From NCBI GenBank assembly GCA_045539715.1, contig JAZQFV010000113.1, positions 62,001-126,000 on the forward strand: a stretch of 64,000 nt of DNA, in the 5' to 3' direction. Shown here in pieces: positions 50,131 through 59,879 of the stretch. Under the pieces are notes generated by a model. It searched no databases. It saw only the letters and a list, made by a program, of their open reading frames with translations, and was not told the DNA's origin. Numbering within the stretch: the stretch's first letter is position 1; each line of letters starts with the position of its first letter. The translations under genes were made by a program, and so were the position numbers. Origin of the DNA: Ruminococcus sp045539715. GTDB taxonomy: Bacteria; Bacillota; Clostridia; Oscillospirales; Ruminococcaceae.

Positions 50131-51363
50131 TTACCAAGCTCTGTAGCCCTGTGAAGTTACTCTGTAAGCTGTTCCGGGAACGTACATATCCTTTGGTGAA
50201 AGTTCAGATGTCTTGCCCTCCTGCTCAGCCTTTTCCTTAGCGGAAAGAACTACATTTCTCAGTTCTCTGTAAGCAACAGAACCTCTTACAATGTTCTGTA
50301 CATGCTCCTGTGGAGGCATTGTGCTGAGGTATTCAATAACTGTCTGCTGAATGTAGAAATATGAACGGAGCTGAGTTTTCTTGAACTCGATATTGTTTTC
50401 TCCGTCAATGAAGAACAGGCTGTCGCCCTCCTGATAGCCAAGAGTAAGCTTTGCCATAATTTCGGGAACGAAAATTCTGATTTCAGAAGCAAGGTCAGCA
50501 TTGCCTGTCTTTTCCTCAAGCTCCTTAACCATTGCATTGTATTCATCCTGACTCTTGATTACAGCAAGCTTTCCGAGAACATATGCTGCACCGTCAACTA
50601 CTGTTTCCTTCTTGAATGGGCAGTTGTCCTCAGCCTTATTAATGAAAATAGCACACTGTTTTTCGCATCTGAATGTATTATCAGCATCCCATGAACCTAC
50701 ATATTCCTCAAAGAACTTTGAAAGCTCAACGCATACAGAACCATTGATTCTTACCTCAATAATCTGTCTGTCCTTGTGCTTTGCAAGGTAAATTCTCAGC
50801 CAGTAGTACTTTTTTGAACCGAGGTACTTAGGCATTTCATTGAGAATATAGTTAATAATCATTACGGGTTCGCCCTTTTCGGCAGCACCAATTCTTACGA
50901 TAGACTGTGCATACATATCAAAGCTGTAACGGTTGCCGAGATAGCCTGCGGGAACTGTCATAGGGTTCTTCTTCTGCATTGACTGGTCAAGGGGATGCCA
51001 TGTTGCTCCGTAGAAAATATCTACAGCCATTTTTGCAGCTTCCTCGAAAGTCTTGCCCTGTGCGTCAACGGGGTCCATAAGAGGCTCGTCGAAATCATCA
51101 TGATTTATAACGAACATAACCTGTAAAAGCTTAACATCTTCCTTATCCTGAACATTGCCAACCTTTACATCAACCGTGTAACCTCTTGGCATAATGATAC
51201 AGCCGTCATAGACATTGCCCTTTTCCAATTTTTTATCAAGAGCCGCAAGTACGAGATCAACGTAAGCCGAAGTATCCTCCTTTGCAGCTGTTGTTTCTGT
51301 TTTCTTCTCCTCAGTCTGATTTTTCTTCTTAAATAATGCCACTTCAATCATTCTCCTTGTCAT
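50131..51363 (-). CDS. Conserved cytosolic protein of unknown function (410 aa)
   Basis: No family recognised. A Lys/Glu/Thr-rich N-terminal linker (about 8-30) leads into a mixed alpha/beta protein without signal or membrane segments. Marked features are a central ATWHPLDQSMQKKNPMTVPAGYLGNR stretch, several Cys (about 208, 230, 234, 246) and a C-terminal tail with YVPGTAYRVTSQGYRAW. ATG 51363 follows GGAGG at 9 nt; ATG 51351 or GTG 51339 (giving MALFKKKNQ after AAGGAG) are real alternatives. It lies between prmA and rplU and has its own terminator. Complete length, codon use like neighbours. Confidence 0.7.
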   Translation of the reverse strand: MTRRMIEVALFKKKNQTEEKKTETTAAKEDTSAYVDLVLAALDKKLEKGNVYDGCIIMPRGYTVDVKVGNVQDKEDVKLLQVMFVINHDDFDEPLMDPVDAQGKTFEEAAKMAVDIFYGATWHPLDQSMQKKNPMTVPAGYLGNRYSFDMYAQSIVRIGAAEKGEPVMIINYILNEMPKYLGSKKYYWLRIYLAKHKDRQIIEVRINGSVCVELSKFFEEYVGSWDADNTFRCEKQCAIFINKAEDNCPFKKETVVDGAAYVLGKLAVIKSQDEYNAMVKELEEKTGNADLASEIRIFVPEIMAKLTLGYQEGDSLFFIDGENNIEFKKTQLRSYFYIQQTVIEYLSTMPPQEHVQNIVRGSVAYRELRNVVLSAKEKAEQEGKTSELSPKDMYVPGTAYRVTSQGYRAW

Positions 51364-51484
51364 TTTATGTATTCCTCCGCTGTCATACAGTGCCTGCTGA
51401 CTTTGCGGAGTTTTAAAACGGTAATCCTACCGATTTAACCTTGATTAACGGAGCGATGCTCCTTTGCGGATTGTGAAATTCCGC

Positions 51485-52447
51485 TTAAATTGTGTATTCA
51501 GCAGCTGCCCAGCCTTCCTTAACGCTGACCTGTTTTCTGATAAAGCCAACGCTTTCAACGGCTGTAAGAACTTCTTCCATACGCTCCTCGATTATACCCG
51601 AAATAATGAGCGTTCCGCCCTTTTTGATATAGCGGAGGAAGAAATCCTTCATTGCAATAAGCACATCGGCAACAATATTCGCCGTAATCATATCGTATTT
51701 TCCGTCGATTTCATCGGCAAGAGCCTCATCGGAAAGAATATTTCCGAAATATGTCTTGTACTGCTCAGATGTGATATTGTTTTTCTCAGCGTTTTCCATA
51801 GCTGTTGCAGCGGCATTTTCTTCAATATCAACCGCCACGGCACTTTCAGCACCTATAAGTATAGCCGCAATTGAAAGTATACCGCTTCCGCAGCCAAGGT
51901 CAAGAACCTTATCGCCTTTATTAACGGATTTTTCAATAATTTCAAGACAGAGTCTTGTGGTATGATGCTGACCTGTTCCGAAACTTGACGCAGGGTCAAT
52001 TTCTAAAATAATTCTGCTGTCATCGGAATATTCCTCCCATGAGGGCTTCACGGCAAGCTTATCACCTACGGTAAAGGGCTTGAAATACTGTTTCCAGTTA
52101 TTTGCCCAGTCCTCCTCACGTATATCGGAAAGCTCCGCTTCAAGTCTGCCGTAGATATTTTCCGTATCAGCGGCTTTCATATCAGCCAGCATTGACTTTA
52201 CCGACATAAGCATATCTGCACCCTGTTCATTGCCCGGGAGATATACCGTCACGCAGGTTTCGCAGTTTGCAAGCCCCATAAGGTCATCGTCAATATAGTC
52301 CCATTGTCCGTTCTTGTTATCAAGAAATTCCTTGAAATCTTCGGAATCCTTAATAACAAACCCCTTTACACCGATATCCATAAGCTTTGCACAGAGCAGC
52401 TCAATTCCATCGGCGGAGGTATAAATATTTACCTCTGTCCATTCCAT
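51485..52447 (-). CDS. prmA: Ribosomal protein L11 methyltransferase
   Basis: A 320-residue SAM-dependent enzyme that methylates L11. The SAM site reads KVLDLGCGSGILSIAAILIGA, preceded by IDPASSFGTGQHHTTRLCLE, the usual PrmA loop, and followed by the NIVADVL motif (post-II, N-I-x-A). The N-terminal substrate-recognition domain (about 1-95) is present though divergent. ATG with AGGAGG upstream. Confidence 0.95.
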   Translation of the reverse strand: MEWTEVNIYTSADGIELLCAKLMDIGVKGFVIKDSEDFKEFLDNKNGQWDYIDDDLMGLANCETCVTVYLPGNEQGADMLMSVKSMLADMKAADTENIYGRLEAELSDIREEDWANNWKQYFKPFTVGDKLAVKPSWEEYSDDSRIILEIDPASSFGTGQHHTTRLCLEIIEKSVNKGDKVLDLGCGSGILSIAAILIGAESAVAVDIEENAAATAMENAEKNNITSEQYKTYFGNILSDEALADEIDGKYDMITANIVADVLIAMKDFFLRYIKKGGTLIISGIIEERMEEVLTAVESVGFIRKQVSVKEGWAAAEYTI

Positions 52448-52464
52448 TGAAAAATCCTCCTGTA

Positions 52465-53847
52465 TTATACTATTGTCAGATACTCCCTTATGTCATTAAG
52501 GTCGGTCATTCCGTCACCGTTTACGTCAGCAGCATAAAGCTGAACTGCGGTGAGAACAGATACGCCGTTGGGGAGTTGTTCTTTCTGCTGTAAAAATGAA
52601 TTCAGCAGCGATAAATCATATTTATCCACATTTCCGTCATTGTTTATGTCACCCTTTTCATGCAGATGAGCTTCAGTCTTTTTCAGATATTTCATATCAA
52701 CCCAGCCGCTTATATCAACGGAAGCAAGGAAGCCGTAACCGTCTACAACCTTAGCGATATTGATTACATCGCCGTTTCGCAGATTATAAATAATCTCATC
52801 TGTCCCCTGCTCCGCATAAACAGCCAGAGTGTTTTCCGTTGAAACATAATGCTCGCCTATGCTGTGGAGAACTTCCGCTTCAAAGGATACCTCAGTCTTA
52901 TTTTCGCCCACTTCGGCAGTAACTACGATTTCGTATTTACCCGGTGTAAGAGCGTCATAAGCTGATGCGTCAACGGAAATCATATCGGAAGCAATCATAT
53001 CAAAGGTTTCAGACCAGCTGCCATTTTCCTCATCTTTTCCGCTTACAGTAACAGTTCCCCCTGTAAGGTCAAGTTCCTCGCCGTACTGGAAAATTGTTCT
53101 GTCGGGCATTGAAGCTATTTCAATTTTAAGAGGAGCGTTATCTTCAACGGATGCGTGGGGAGCGTTTGTGCCTTTCAGCATCCAGTATTCTCCCTGTAAG
53201 CCATTGGGATAAGCTTCGTATAAATCGTGGGTATCAAAAGCAGGGTCGCACATTGTAATTGAACCGTCCTCACCTACGCTTTCGATGTATACCCAATGGT
53301 AGCCGCCATTGTTCACCCTTGCAATGATATGCCAGTCCTCCGCCATAAGAGCGTTCAGCTCCTCGGCAACGGCTGATTTCTCAGTATTCTGAAAATATCT
53401 GTCAGCTCCGAAAGTAATATTGGGGATAATTGTATTGATTGTTCCCCAGCTTGCAATTGCTCCGTCATAGCTGAAACCATTTGCATTTGTATAGGCATTG
53501 GCAAGAACAGCAGGGTTAAACTGTTCAATACTTGTAATGCCCATATTTGTCATAGCTGTACTGTCGATTGAACCCGAATGCATTGCCATAATGGCAAGGG
53601 AAGTCAGCAGACAGCCTGAACTTCTTATTGTTGTACCGCCCATGGGAGTTTCACTCCAGCGTGGGTCCATCTGACTCCAGTCACGGTACTCATCAAAAAC
53701 AGATACAGTTGAAAACTCTGTATCGGCAAATTCCTCTGTAAGGTTAGTTTCCTCGGAAACCGCCTCAACTGCCATAGCAGAGGGTACTGCACAATATGCC
53801 GCAGTAAGAACTGCCGCAAATATACTCATAATTTTTTTGTACTGCAT
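52465..53847 (-). CDS. Secreted C39-like peptidase with dockerin
   Basis: A 460-residue exported protein: signal peptide (1-26), papain-like C39_2 domain (about 55-225) with the Cys in SSGCLLTSLAIM, His in NGGYHWVYIESV and Asp in MCDPAFD; a bacterial Ig-like domain (about 245-330, IFQYGEELDLTGGTVTV), an SH3-like segment (about 335-392), and a C-terminal type I dockerin (about 398-458) with two Ca2+ loops, DINNDGNVDKYDLSLL and DVNGDGMTDLNDIREYL. ATG 53847 has AAGGAG 8 nt upstream; the GTG at 53856 overlaps that site. A cellulosome- or surface-bound protease is the likely role. Confidence 0.9.
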   Translation of the reverse strand: MQYKKIMSIFAAVLTAAYCAVPSAMAVEAVSEETNLTEEFADTEFSTVSVFDEYRDWSQMDPRWSETPMGGTTIRSSGCLLTSLAIMAMHSGSIDSTAMTNMGITSIEQFNPAVLANAYTNANGFSYDGAIASWGTINTIIPNITFGADRYFQNTEKSAVAEELNALMAEDWHIIARVNNGGYHWVYIESVGEDGSITMCDPAFDTHDLYEAYPNGLQGEYWMLKGTNAPHASVEDNAPLKIEIASMPDRTIFQYGEELDLTGGTVTVSGKDEENGSWSETFDMIASDMISVDASAYDALTPGKYEIVVTAEVGENKTEVSFEAEVLHSIGEHYVSTENTLAVYAEQGTDEIIYNLRNGDVINIAKVVDGYGFLASVDISGWVDMKYLKKTEAHLHEKGDINNDGNVDKYDLSLLNSFLQQKEQLPNGVSVLTAVQLYAADVNGDGMTDLNDIREYLTIV

Positions 53848-53964
53848 CGGTATCACTCCTTTTCATTTATAAGGGTAAATTTTTTCCCTCTCGTGAAAAA
53901 TATGATTCCCTCAGCCCCCATACATATCGCTTCGCCAATTTCTCTTTTTTCTTGGTAAGCAAAA

Positions 53965-56214
53965 TTATGTCATGCGTTTTTTATTTATTTTTTTAGCCTT
54001 ACGCTCAGCCTTTACAGCTTCGCCGTATGCCTTGTACGCATCCTTATATGTCATTATCGCCTTTGTCTTATCGTCCTCTGTAAGTTCGCAACCGCCGTAT
54101 TCAGCTTTTTCAAAGAGCAGAGTTACAGCAGAAATATCCGCAGAGGATTTTTTGTAAACTGCATTTTCAGCCTCGTGTGCCGTTGATGTACGGGAAATTC
54201 CATACACCTTGCATATACGTCGCATAACAGATGCTGTCGCTTCATTTGGTGACTTTCTTCTGATAAGCAAAAGGAAAATTCTATGTGCCATACCCGGAGC
54301 AAAGAATATAAGTATCAGAACTATCGCAGAACCGCCGAGAATAAATAATCCCGACTTCATAAGAAGTGACGATACATTCTCCTTTTCCTTTTCGATTTCG
54401 TCCAATGTTCTTGTAGGCTCAAAACTCATCCAGCCATAGCCTTTGATGTAAAGTTCGGGATAGCCGTGAGCGTCATTTGCCGTTACTAAATAGTTGTTGC
54501 CATAGTTGTCTAAATATTCTGTCTGCATATTGAAGCCCTCGCAGTATCTAGCAGGTATTCCTGCGGCTCGTGCAAGAAGCGTCATAGCCGTTGCATATTC
54601 GTAGCAGACTCCTCTCTTTGTATCAAAGAGGAAATCCTCCACGTTTTCACCCATTGTCTTACGGTATGTAAGGTCATAGATGTAGTCATTTTCTATGAAG
54701 TACATTTCCAAGATTTTTGCCTTTTCATAGGGAGAATCTACCCCTGCCGTAAGCTCCTGTGCAAGATTATAAATCTTCTCACTTCCGCCGTAGTCAAGGT
54801 AATTTTCCTCGGCAAAATCATAGAACTCCATATTTTCAGATAAAATCGTCTGATATTTCAGAACATCTTCTTCCTCAGTTGCAGGCAATGCACAAAAGGC
54901 ATCATACAGAAGTCTGTCATAGTCCTCAACTGCGGCAAGATGGTCTGCTATTTTCTTATTAGTTTCCCAGCCAAAGAAAGCAGGTGGAACATATTTAAAG
55001 CTGAATACTTCGTCCACTTCGAACTTAGCGTCATGGGCACATACAACACCTGAGTTTGTAAGTCCGAGAGTACCGTCAAAGGTTGAATGTTCCATAGATA
55101 CCGCACCTGCGGGAACAGGGGCGGATGTAGTACCCTTGCTTGCAACAGTTAATCTCACCATAAGCTCACGGCTTGGCACCATTTCAAGTTCCATAAACTC
55201 CGTAAGACCGTATTTCTCAGCAAATAGGCTGTTATTTTCAGCCGCACACATTACAGCCTCAGCAACTCCGCCGTCATAGTAAATGGAGAAAGGCAATTCC
55301 TCCCTGTACCAATAGCGGCTGTCAGCCTTAGAATAGGTCCACTTGTCATCGTTGAAGCTATATGAAGTAAAAGTTGCGGTTTTCAGCTGTAAAGGCTGTG
55401 CCGACCAAGCGTAATACATAGGAATATTTCCCATATTTCGGCGGAACTGCTCACCGTCGGAATCATCCTGAAATATACCAAGCATATTCAGAAATTTATC
55501 CGTAAGTGCTTCGGCGTTAATCATTGTATCAATCATTGTTCTGTCGGCTTCAATGTGAGGCTTTGGAACAAATGCCGATAACAGGGCGAAAAGCACCGTA
55601 AATACCGTCGCTGAACGGAACATTTCAGGTCTGTCAACCGCCTTTGCTTCCTTTGTATCGGACATCTGGCGGAAATTGGCAAGTACTACGAAAAATCCCA
55701 CGCATAAAGCGATAATAAAGCCGATTTCCATTTCCTCATTTTCCTTACCGTAAATGGAAAAGGGAATAATAAGTATGAGGAAATTCATAAAAATCCTGTA
55801 CCGCACACGGGTAAAATAATAGATTACCGAGAGCATAAATATCAGGAAAAGGGCAAAAATCGCTATGGTGTACCATTTGTTGTACTGCATTGCATTTACG
55901 GGGGTGAGAAACCAGATTCCCCATGAAACGGGATATCTGAGGCTGCCCAGCTCAATTGCTGCGGAAGAACCTGCGATAAATCCCGAAAGCAGCAGTATAT
56001 AGGCAAATGTACCAATAAAATGATGCTTATTTATAAAATCAAACAGACGGAAAATAAACCACCCTGCCACGTATGACACAATGGCATATTTCCACATATC
56101 AATACTGCGGTAGTGATTCATAATTGACATCATTGCAATCACAACATACAGTAAAACAGGGTCTGCAAGAGTTCTTATCAGAAATGCCTTTAAATCTTCT
56201 TTTCTTTCAGTCAT
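53965..56214 (-). CDS. Membrane protein with transglutaminase-like domain
   Basis: A 749-residue protein with about six N-terminal helices (1-215), an extracytoplasmic region, a transglutaminase core (about 500-620) with RGVCYEYATAMTLLARAAGIPARYCEGF (Cys), NDAHGYPELYIKGYGWMSFEPT (His and Asp/Glu), another helix (about 640) and a cytosolic tail. The triad looks intact. It follows the DUF58 gene by 4 nt and belongs to the moxR-DUF58-TGase operon seen in many bacteria. Confidence 0.92.
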   Translation of the reverse strand: MTERKEDLKAFLIRTLADPVLLYVVIAMMSIMNHYRSIDMWKYAIVSYVAGWFIFRLFDFINKHHFIGTFAYILLLSGFIAGSSAAIELGSLRYPVSWGIWFLTPVNAMQYNKWYTIAIFALFLIFMLSVIYYFTRVRYRIFMNFLILIIPFSIYGKENEEMEIGFIIALCVGFFVVLANFRQMSDTKEAKAVDRPEMFRSATVFTVLFALLSAFVPKPHIEADRTMIDTMINAEALTDKFLNMLGIFQDDSDGEQFRRNMGNIPMYYAWSAQPLQLKTATFTSYSFNDDKWTYSKADSRYWYREELPFSIYYDGGVAEAVMCAAENNSLFAEKYGLTEFMELEMVPSRELMVRLTVASKGTTSAPVPAGAVSMEHSTFDGTLGLTNSGVVCAHDAKFEVDEVFSFKYVPPAFFGWETNKKIADHLAAVEDYDRLLYDAFCALPATEEEDVLKYQTILSENMEFYDFAEENYLDYGGSEKIYNLAQELTAGVDSPYEKAKILEMYFIENDYIYDLTYRKTMGENVEDFLFDTKRGVCYEYATAMTLLARAAGIPARYCEGFNMQTEYLDNYGNNYLVTANDAHGYPELYIKGYGWMSFEPTRTLDEIEKEKENVSSLLMKSGLFILGGSAIVLILIFFAPGMAHRIFLLLIRRKSPNEATASVMRRICKVYGISRTSTAHEAENAVYKKSSADISAVTLLFEKAEYGGCELTEDDKTKAIMTYKDAYKAYGEAVKAERKAKKINKKRMT

Positions 56215-56218
56215 TTAT

Positions 56219-57373
56219 TTATACCAACTTAAAATTATTGTCACCGTCAAGATACCACATTTTGCAATCCGTTTCGTTCTTTTCACGGTTTGAAACACCG
56301 ATAAGGCTTACAGCCTCCTTATCTTCAAAAGCCGATATTACGCTGTTTAAGCCTGCCGAACAATCGGTGGAGGCTATAACACAGGCACAAAATGCTGTTG
56401 TATCAATCTTTATTCGCCTGTCGCTTTCAACTCTTGCCGCAAGGACTTTCAGAAGAAGCTGTGACGGATATTCGGGATTGTCAACGCTTTCAGCCATAAT
56501 ATCACCCTCTGCCCCATAATAGACAAATGTGGAGGCAATGCCGTTTTTAATAAGTGCCGATAAAAGTCCGAATGCCGAACAGATAATCCGTTCTTCACGA
56601 ATTATGGCATTTTCCGCTTTTTCGCCCTTTGCTCTGAATAAATCGAGGGCAATTACAGGCTGAACTGCTGATGTCGCCTCGTCAAGACGAACCATAAGCT
56701 GATTTTTCTTGGCGGAAAGTTTCCAGTTGACACGCTTCAAAGGGTCACCGTCCTCGTATTCACGATGCTCATATCCGGGAGTTGTATTTGCGGAAAACAA
56801 CTGTGCTGAATCGTTTTTCTCCTCATCATCGGAAGTCATAACGGAATCGGCAATACTTCTGAAAAGCTTTGACGCTGTTTTAACTTCGGGAATTTCAGGA
56901 ATTACGCCAACACTTTTTGGCGGCGGCAGCTGGCTTTTTACATTAAAGCCAACAAATCCGAGAAATCCGCAGGAGCGAACAGATGAAACGAAAATCTGAC
57001 CGTTTCCTCCCGTATTTGCATCAATTTCAACGGAAAAACTCTTGCTGTTTCCTTTTATAAGAGAAAGCTTGTAGAGTGTGTCAATTCTGCCGAAAACTTC
57101 GCTTGCTGCAAGTCGGATTTCAATTATACCCAAGGGGAAAAATCCGATTTTCCCAACATTTATATTGACTTTAAGCTTGCTGCCCTTTTTTACAAAGCCG
57201 TCACAATCAAAGGTTACAACGGTTCTTTTTCTGCCATACCAAGCAAAAAATCCCGAAACAAGAGGTGCAAATATCATAAAGGCTATAATTACAATGCCAA
57301 TGTCGCCGTCAATATAAAAGGTAAATACAAGAAGTGTGACAATAACTGAAATTATGGATATTATTGTTCCCAT
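56219..57373 (-). CDS. DUF58 domain protein
   Basis: A 384-residue protein with two N-terminal membrane helices (about 2-45) and a DUF58/von Willebrand-like domain, seen in GYEHREYEDGDPLKRVNWKLSAKKNQLMVRLDEA (the family signature YxxGDxxxxINW). Usually partners a MoxR ATPase, perhaps for assembling or maturing a surface complex. ATG 57373 lies one base after the moxR stop. Confidence 0.92.
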   Translation of the reverse strand: MGTIISIISVIVTLLVFTFYIDGDIGIVIIAFMIFAPLVSGFFAWYGRKRTVVTFDCDGFVKKGSKLKVNINVGKIGFFPLGIIEIRLAASEVFGRIDTLYKLSLIKGNSKSFSVEIDANTGGNGQIFVSSVRSCGFLGFVGFNVKSQLPPPKSVGVIPEIPEVKTASKLFRSIADSVMTSDDEEKNDSAQLFSANTTPGYEHREYEDGDPLKRVNWKLSAKKNQLMVRLDEATSAVQPVIALDLFRAKGEKAENAIIREERIICSAFGLLSALIKNGIASTFVYYGAEGDIMAESVDNPEYPSQLLLKVLAARVESDRRIKIDTTAFCACVIASTDCSAGLNSVISAFEDKEAVSLIGVSNREKNETDCKMWYLDGDNNFKLV

Positions 57374-57374
57374 A

Positions 57375-58313
57375 TCAGATTCCCATAGACGGAACGGCAA
57401 GCGTACTCAGAATTGCCTCAATATAAGCCTCTGTTGTATTGAATTCCGTTCTGCCCTGCGGTGAAAGAATAATTCTGTGGGCAAGTACAGAAGCTGCCGT
57501 TTTCTTTACATCATCGGGAGTTACATAGTTACGCTCGTAGATATAAGCATAAGCCTTAGCCGCCTTATAAAGGGCGATACTTCCTCTTGGACTTACGCCG
57601 AGAGCGGCATTTCTGTCGCTTCGTGTAAATCTTACGATGTCCACCACATACTTTTTCACTTCGTCGGTAACACGGATATTGCGTACTTCCTCCTGCATTG
57701 CCAGTATTTCGTCAATGGTCATTGCAGGCTCTGTGATATTGTTTATGGGGTTGTACAGTTCTGTTCTTTCAAGAATTCTCATCTCCTCGTCAGCATCGGG
57801 ATAACCCATTGACAGCTTCATAAAAAATCTGTCCATCTGTGCCTCGGGGAGGTGGAATGTACCGTATGTTTCAACGGGGTTCTGTGTAGCCATTACGAGA
57901 AACGGCTTAGGAAGGGGGTATGTCTTGCCGTCCATTGAAATCTGACGTTCCTCCATAGCTTCAAGAAGTGCTGACTGCACCTTTGGTGAGGCACGGTTGA
58001 TTTCATCGGCAAGAAGGAAGTTGCACATTGCAGCACCCTCACGGTATGTGAATTCCCCTGTATTTGCATCGGGCATTGTAAAACCTGCAATATCCGAAGG
58101 CATAACATCGGGAGTAAGCTGTATTCTGTTGAATTTTCCTCCAACTGAACGGGAAAGAGCTGTGATAAGTTGTGTTTTTCCAACTCCGGGAACATCTTCT
58201 AAAAGAACGTGTCCCTCGCAGAGCATAGCTGAAATAAGCCGTATAACAGTATCCTCTTTACCGACAATAACTTTTCCTATAGAATCGGCAAGAAGTCTGA
58301 TTTTTCCATTCAT
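57375..58313 (-). CDS. MoxR-type AAA+ ATPase
   Basis: A 312-residue ATPase with Walker A LEDVPGVGKTQL, Walker B LLADEINRA, sensor 1 VMATQNPVETYGTFHLPEAQMDRF and arginine finger region in FTRSDRNAALGVSPRGSIAL. MoxR proteins act as chaperone-like ATPases for the neighbouring DUF58/vWA protein. First gene of the operon; promoter upstream at 58377-58405. Confidence 0.95.
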   Translation of the reverse strand: MNGKIRLLADSIGKVIVGKEDTVIRLISAMLCEGHVLLEDVPGVGKTQLITALSRSVGGKFNRIQLTPDVMPSDIAGFTMPDANTGEFTYREGAAMCNFLLADEINRASPKVQSALLEAMEERQISMDGKTYPLPKPFLVMATQNPVETYGTFHLPEAQMDRFFMKLSMGYPDADEEMRILERTELYNPINNITEPAMTIDEILAMQEEVRNIRVTDEVKKYVVDIVRFTRSDRNAALGVSPRGSIALYKAAKAYAYIYERNYVTPDDVKKTAASVLAHRIILSPQGRTEFNTTEAYIEAILSTLAVPSMGI

Positions 58314-58376
58314 ATTTTTACCCCTATTATTGTTAAATTATTTATACCGTGAGAAATTACACTCACAACTTCTATC

Positions 58377-58405
58377 ATTATAACATATTTTTGTCAATAT
58401 AGCAA
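58377..58405 (-). promoter_or_regulatory. Promoter of the moxR operon
   Basis: On the minus strand TTGCTA (58400-58405), 17 nt, TATAAT (58377-58382). Confidence 0.55.
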
Positions 58406-58482
58406 GTCATTTTAGCATAAATAATAAACCCGCACTTTTGTGCATTATGTACAACTGCAATGTTTCTTTAAGCAATAAGAAA

Positions 58483-58506
58483 AGCGGCAGGAAAATTCCC
58501 ACCGCT
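58483..58506 (-). terminator. Terminator of the fumarase-like operon
   Basis: AGCGG...CCGCT stem with inner GG/CC pairs (TGGGAATTTTCCTG interior) and TTTTCTT on the minus strand. Same class as the hairpins at 24294, 32518 and 37367. Confidence 0.8.
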
Positions 58507-58512
58507 ATAGTT

Positions 58513-59370
58513 TTACACAATTTCAACCGTTGAAATTCTCGGCTCAAAGCAGCAGCAAGGTCTTAGGCATACTACACGAACTCCGCTTGCTCTCTGGGGA
58601 CCGACTTTCATAAAGGTGGCAAGCACCGATGTGTCGCCGTGAAGTCCCAATGCTCCCACATTTGATTTATTTACCTCAGCGGTAATATATCGCTCCATAT
58701 CGCTCTGCTCGTCATATGTGCCGTCTGCAAGTGCCTCAATCATCATTGATGCCGCTTCAAAATGGGAACGTCCCACACCTACGCCGAGGGTACAAGGGGT
58801 ACAGCCAAGCTGTGCAACCGCTTCTTTTGCCCATTCAACAATTTCATTCAGCACCGTATCAACATTATGCTTGTGGAAAATTCTGTACGTCTTTCCACGG
58901 ATTGCAGGGCCGCCGCCGAACATCATTATATGCAGGCGGATTGTATCTTCCTTACATCTGCGAATGAGAAATGGTGCAGGCTCAACTCCTGCGGAATCAG
59001 GGTTAAGTCCTCCCGACTGGTCAATTCTCTCGCAGTCGCCGCCCATTATGCCCATTGGTCTGCCCGGGAGTTTCCGCAATCCCTGTGAAATTCCCTCTTT
59101 TACAGCGTCAAGAATACCGCCTGTTATTGCCGTATTTTCACCGATTTCAAGGATTATATGGGGAATTCCCGAATCATCGCAAAGGGGACTTTTATTATTC
59201 TCTGCCGCATCTGCGTTGTCGAGAATTGTTTCCATAACCCACTTTGCCTGGGGATTTGTTTCAGCTTCAATTGCCCTGCGGTAGGCACTTTTTTTGTCCT
59301 CACGAAAGGTTGAACCTGCCTCCACAAGGGCATTGCTAACCTTTTCAATTATCTGTTCATTTGTCAGCAT
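58513..59370 (-). CDS. Class I fumarase/tartrate dehydratase alpha-type subunit
   Basis: A 285-residue Fe-S hydro-lyase subunit. It has CDDSGIPHIILEIGEN, GLNPDSAGVEPAPFLIRR, MFGGGPAIRGKTYRIF and LGCTPCTLGVGVGRSHFEAA, the cluster-binding and substrate regions of the alpha domain. It ends early relative to single-chain fumarases because the beta domain is a separate gene. ATG 59370 (GGAAGGAG 8 nt upstream) overlaps the beta gene by 14 nt. The C-terminal sequence PCCCFEPR is unusually Cys-rich. Dehydration or hydration of a dicarboxylic or hydroxy acid is likely; fumarate itself is not proven. Confidence 0.88.
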   Translation of the reverse strand: MLTNEQIIEKVSNALVEAGSTFREDKKSAYRRAIEAETNPQAKWVMETILDNADAAENNKSPLCDDSGIPHIILEIGENTAITGGILDAVKEGISQGLRKLPGRPMGIMGGDCERIDQSGGLNPDSAGVEPAPFLIRRCKEDTIRLHIMMFGGGPAIRGKTYRIFHKHNVDTVLNEIVEWAKEAVAQLGCTPCTLGVGVGRSHFEAASMMIEALADGTYDEQSDMERYITAEVNKSNVGALGLHGDTSVLATFMKVGPQRASGVRVVCLRPCCCFEPRISTVEIV

Positions 59371-59875
59371 CGTAAATACTCCTTCCCTTTGCGGCGGCAA
59401 TTATGGCAGGGAATTTCTCTACCTTTAATATATGTAAGGCTTCCATTCCAAGTTCAGGGAATGCCGCAACCCGCTGTGAAATTGTCTGCTGTCCAAGCAA
59501 TGCCGTTACGGGAGGAATTACCGCATATACTGAATTATTTTCCGCCAAAGCCTTGATTGTTTCGGGATGAAGTTCGCCTTTTCCAAGATGAAGCTTTATT
59601 CCGCCTGCGGAAAGAGGAGCAATACTGCTTTCGATTTCAAGCTTATTGCTTGATGTGGGGCCAACTCCCGCAGGACTAACTGCCGTGTGGAAAATAACTC
59701 CCCCCTGCAAATCAATGCCCAGCTGTGAAACTGTTCCCTTTTTCAGCATATCCACAACTTTAGGGAGAACCGCATCACGTCCGCATATGATTTCTCCCGA
59801 AATATAGACCATATCTCCTACATTCAAAGACGAAATGACTTCCTCGGAAAATGGCGTTGTAATCTCCTTTGTCAT
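59357..59875 (-). CDS. Class I fumarase/tartrate dehydratase beta-type subunit
   Basis: A 172-residue swivelling domain with VGDMVYISGEIICGRDAVLPKV and AVSPAGVGPTSSNKLE, the second being the typical PTTSxRM-like position in altered form (here PTSSNKLE). It is shorter than many TtdB proteins and lacks the usual C-terminal VxxFP tail in canonical form (VEKFPAIIAA is present). ATG 59875 is chosen over GTG 59887, which overlaps the CitE-like gene. Forms the active enzyme with the alpha subunit, whose gene it overlaps. Confidence 0.82.
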   Translation of the reverse strand: MTKEITTPFSEEVISSLNVGDMVYISGEIICGRDAVLPKVVDMLKKGTVSQLGIDLQGGVIFHTAVSPAGVGPTSSNKLEIESSIAPLSAGGIKLHLGKGELHPETIKALAENNSVYAVIPPVTALLGQQTISQRVAAFPELGMEALHILKVEKFPAIIAAAKGRSIYDADK

Positions 59876-59879
59876 ATTA

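Noticed and set aside
58513..59875. Assignment as true fumarase (fumA/B)
   Set aside because: The alpha and beta motifs also fit tartrate and other hydro-lyases, and the operon is unlike a TCA-cycle locus, so no gene symbol was given.
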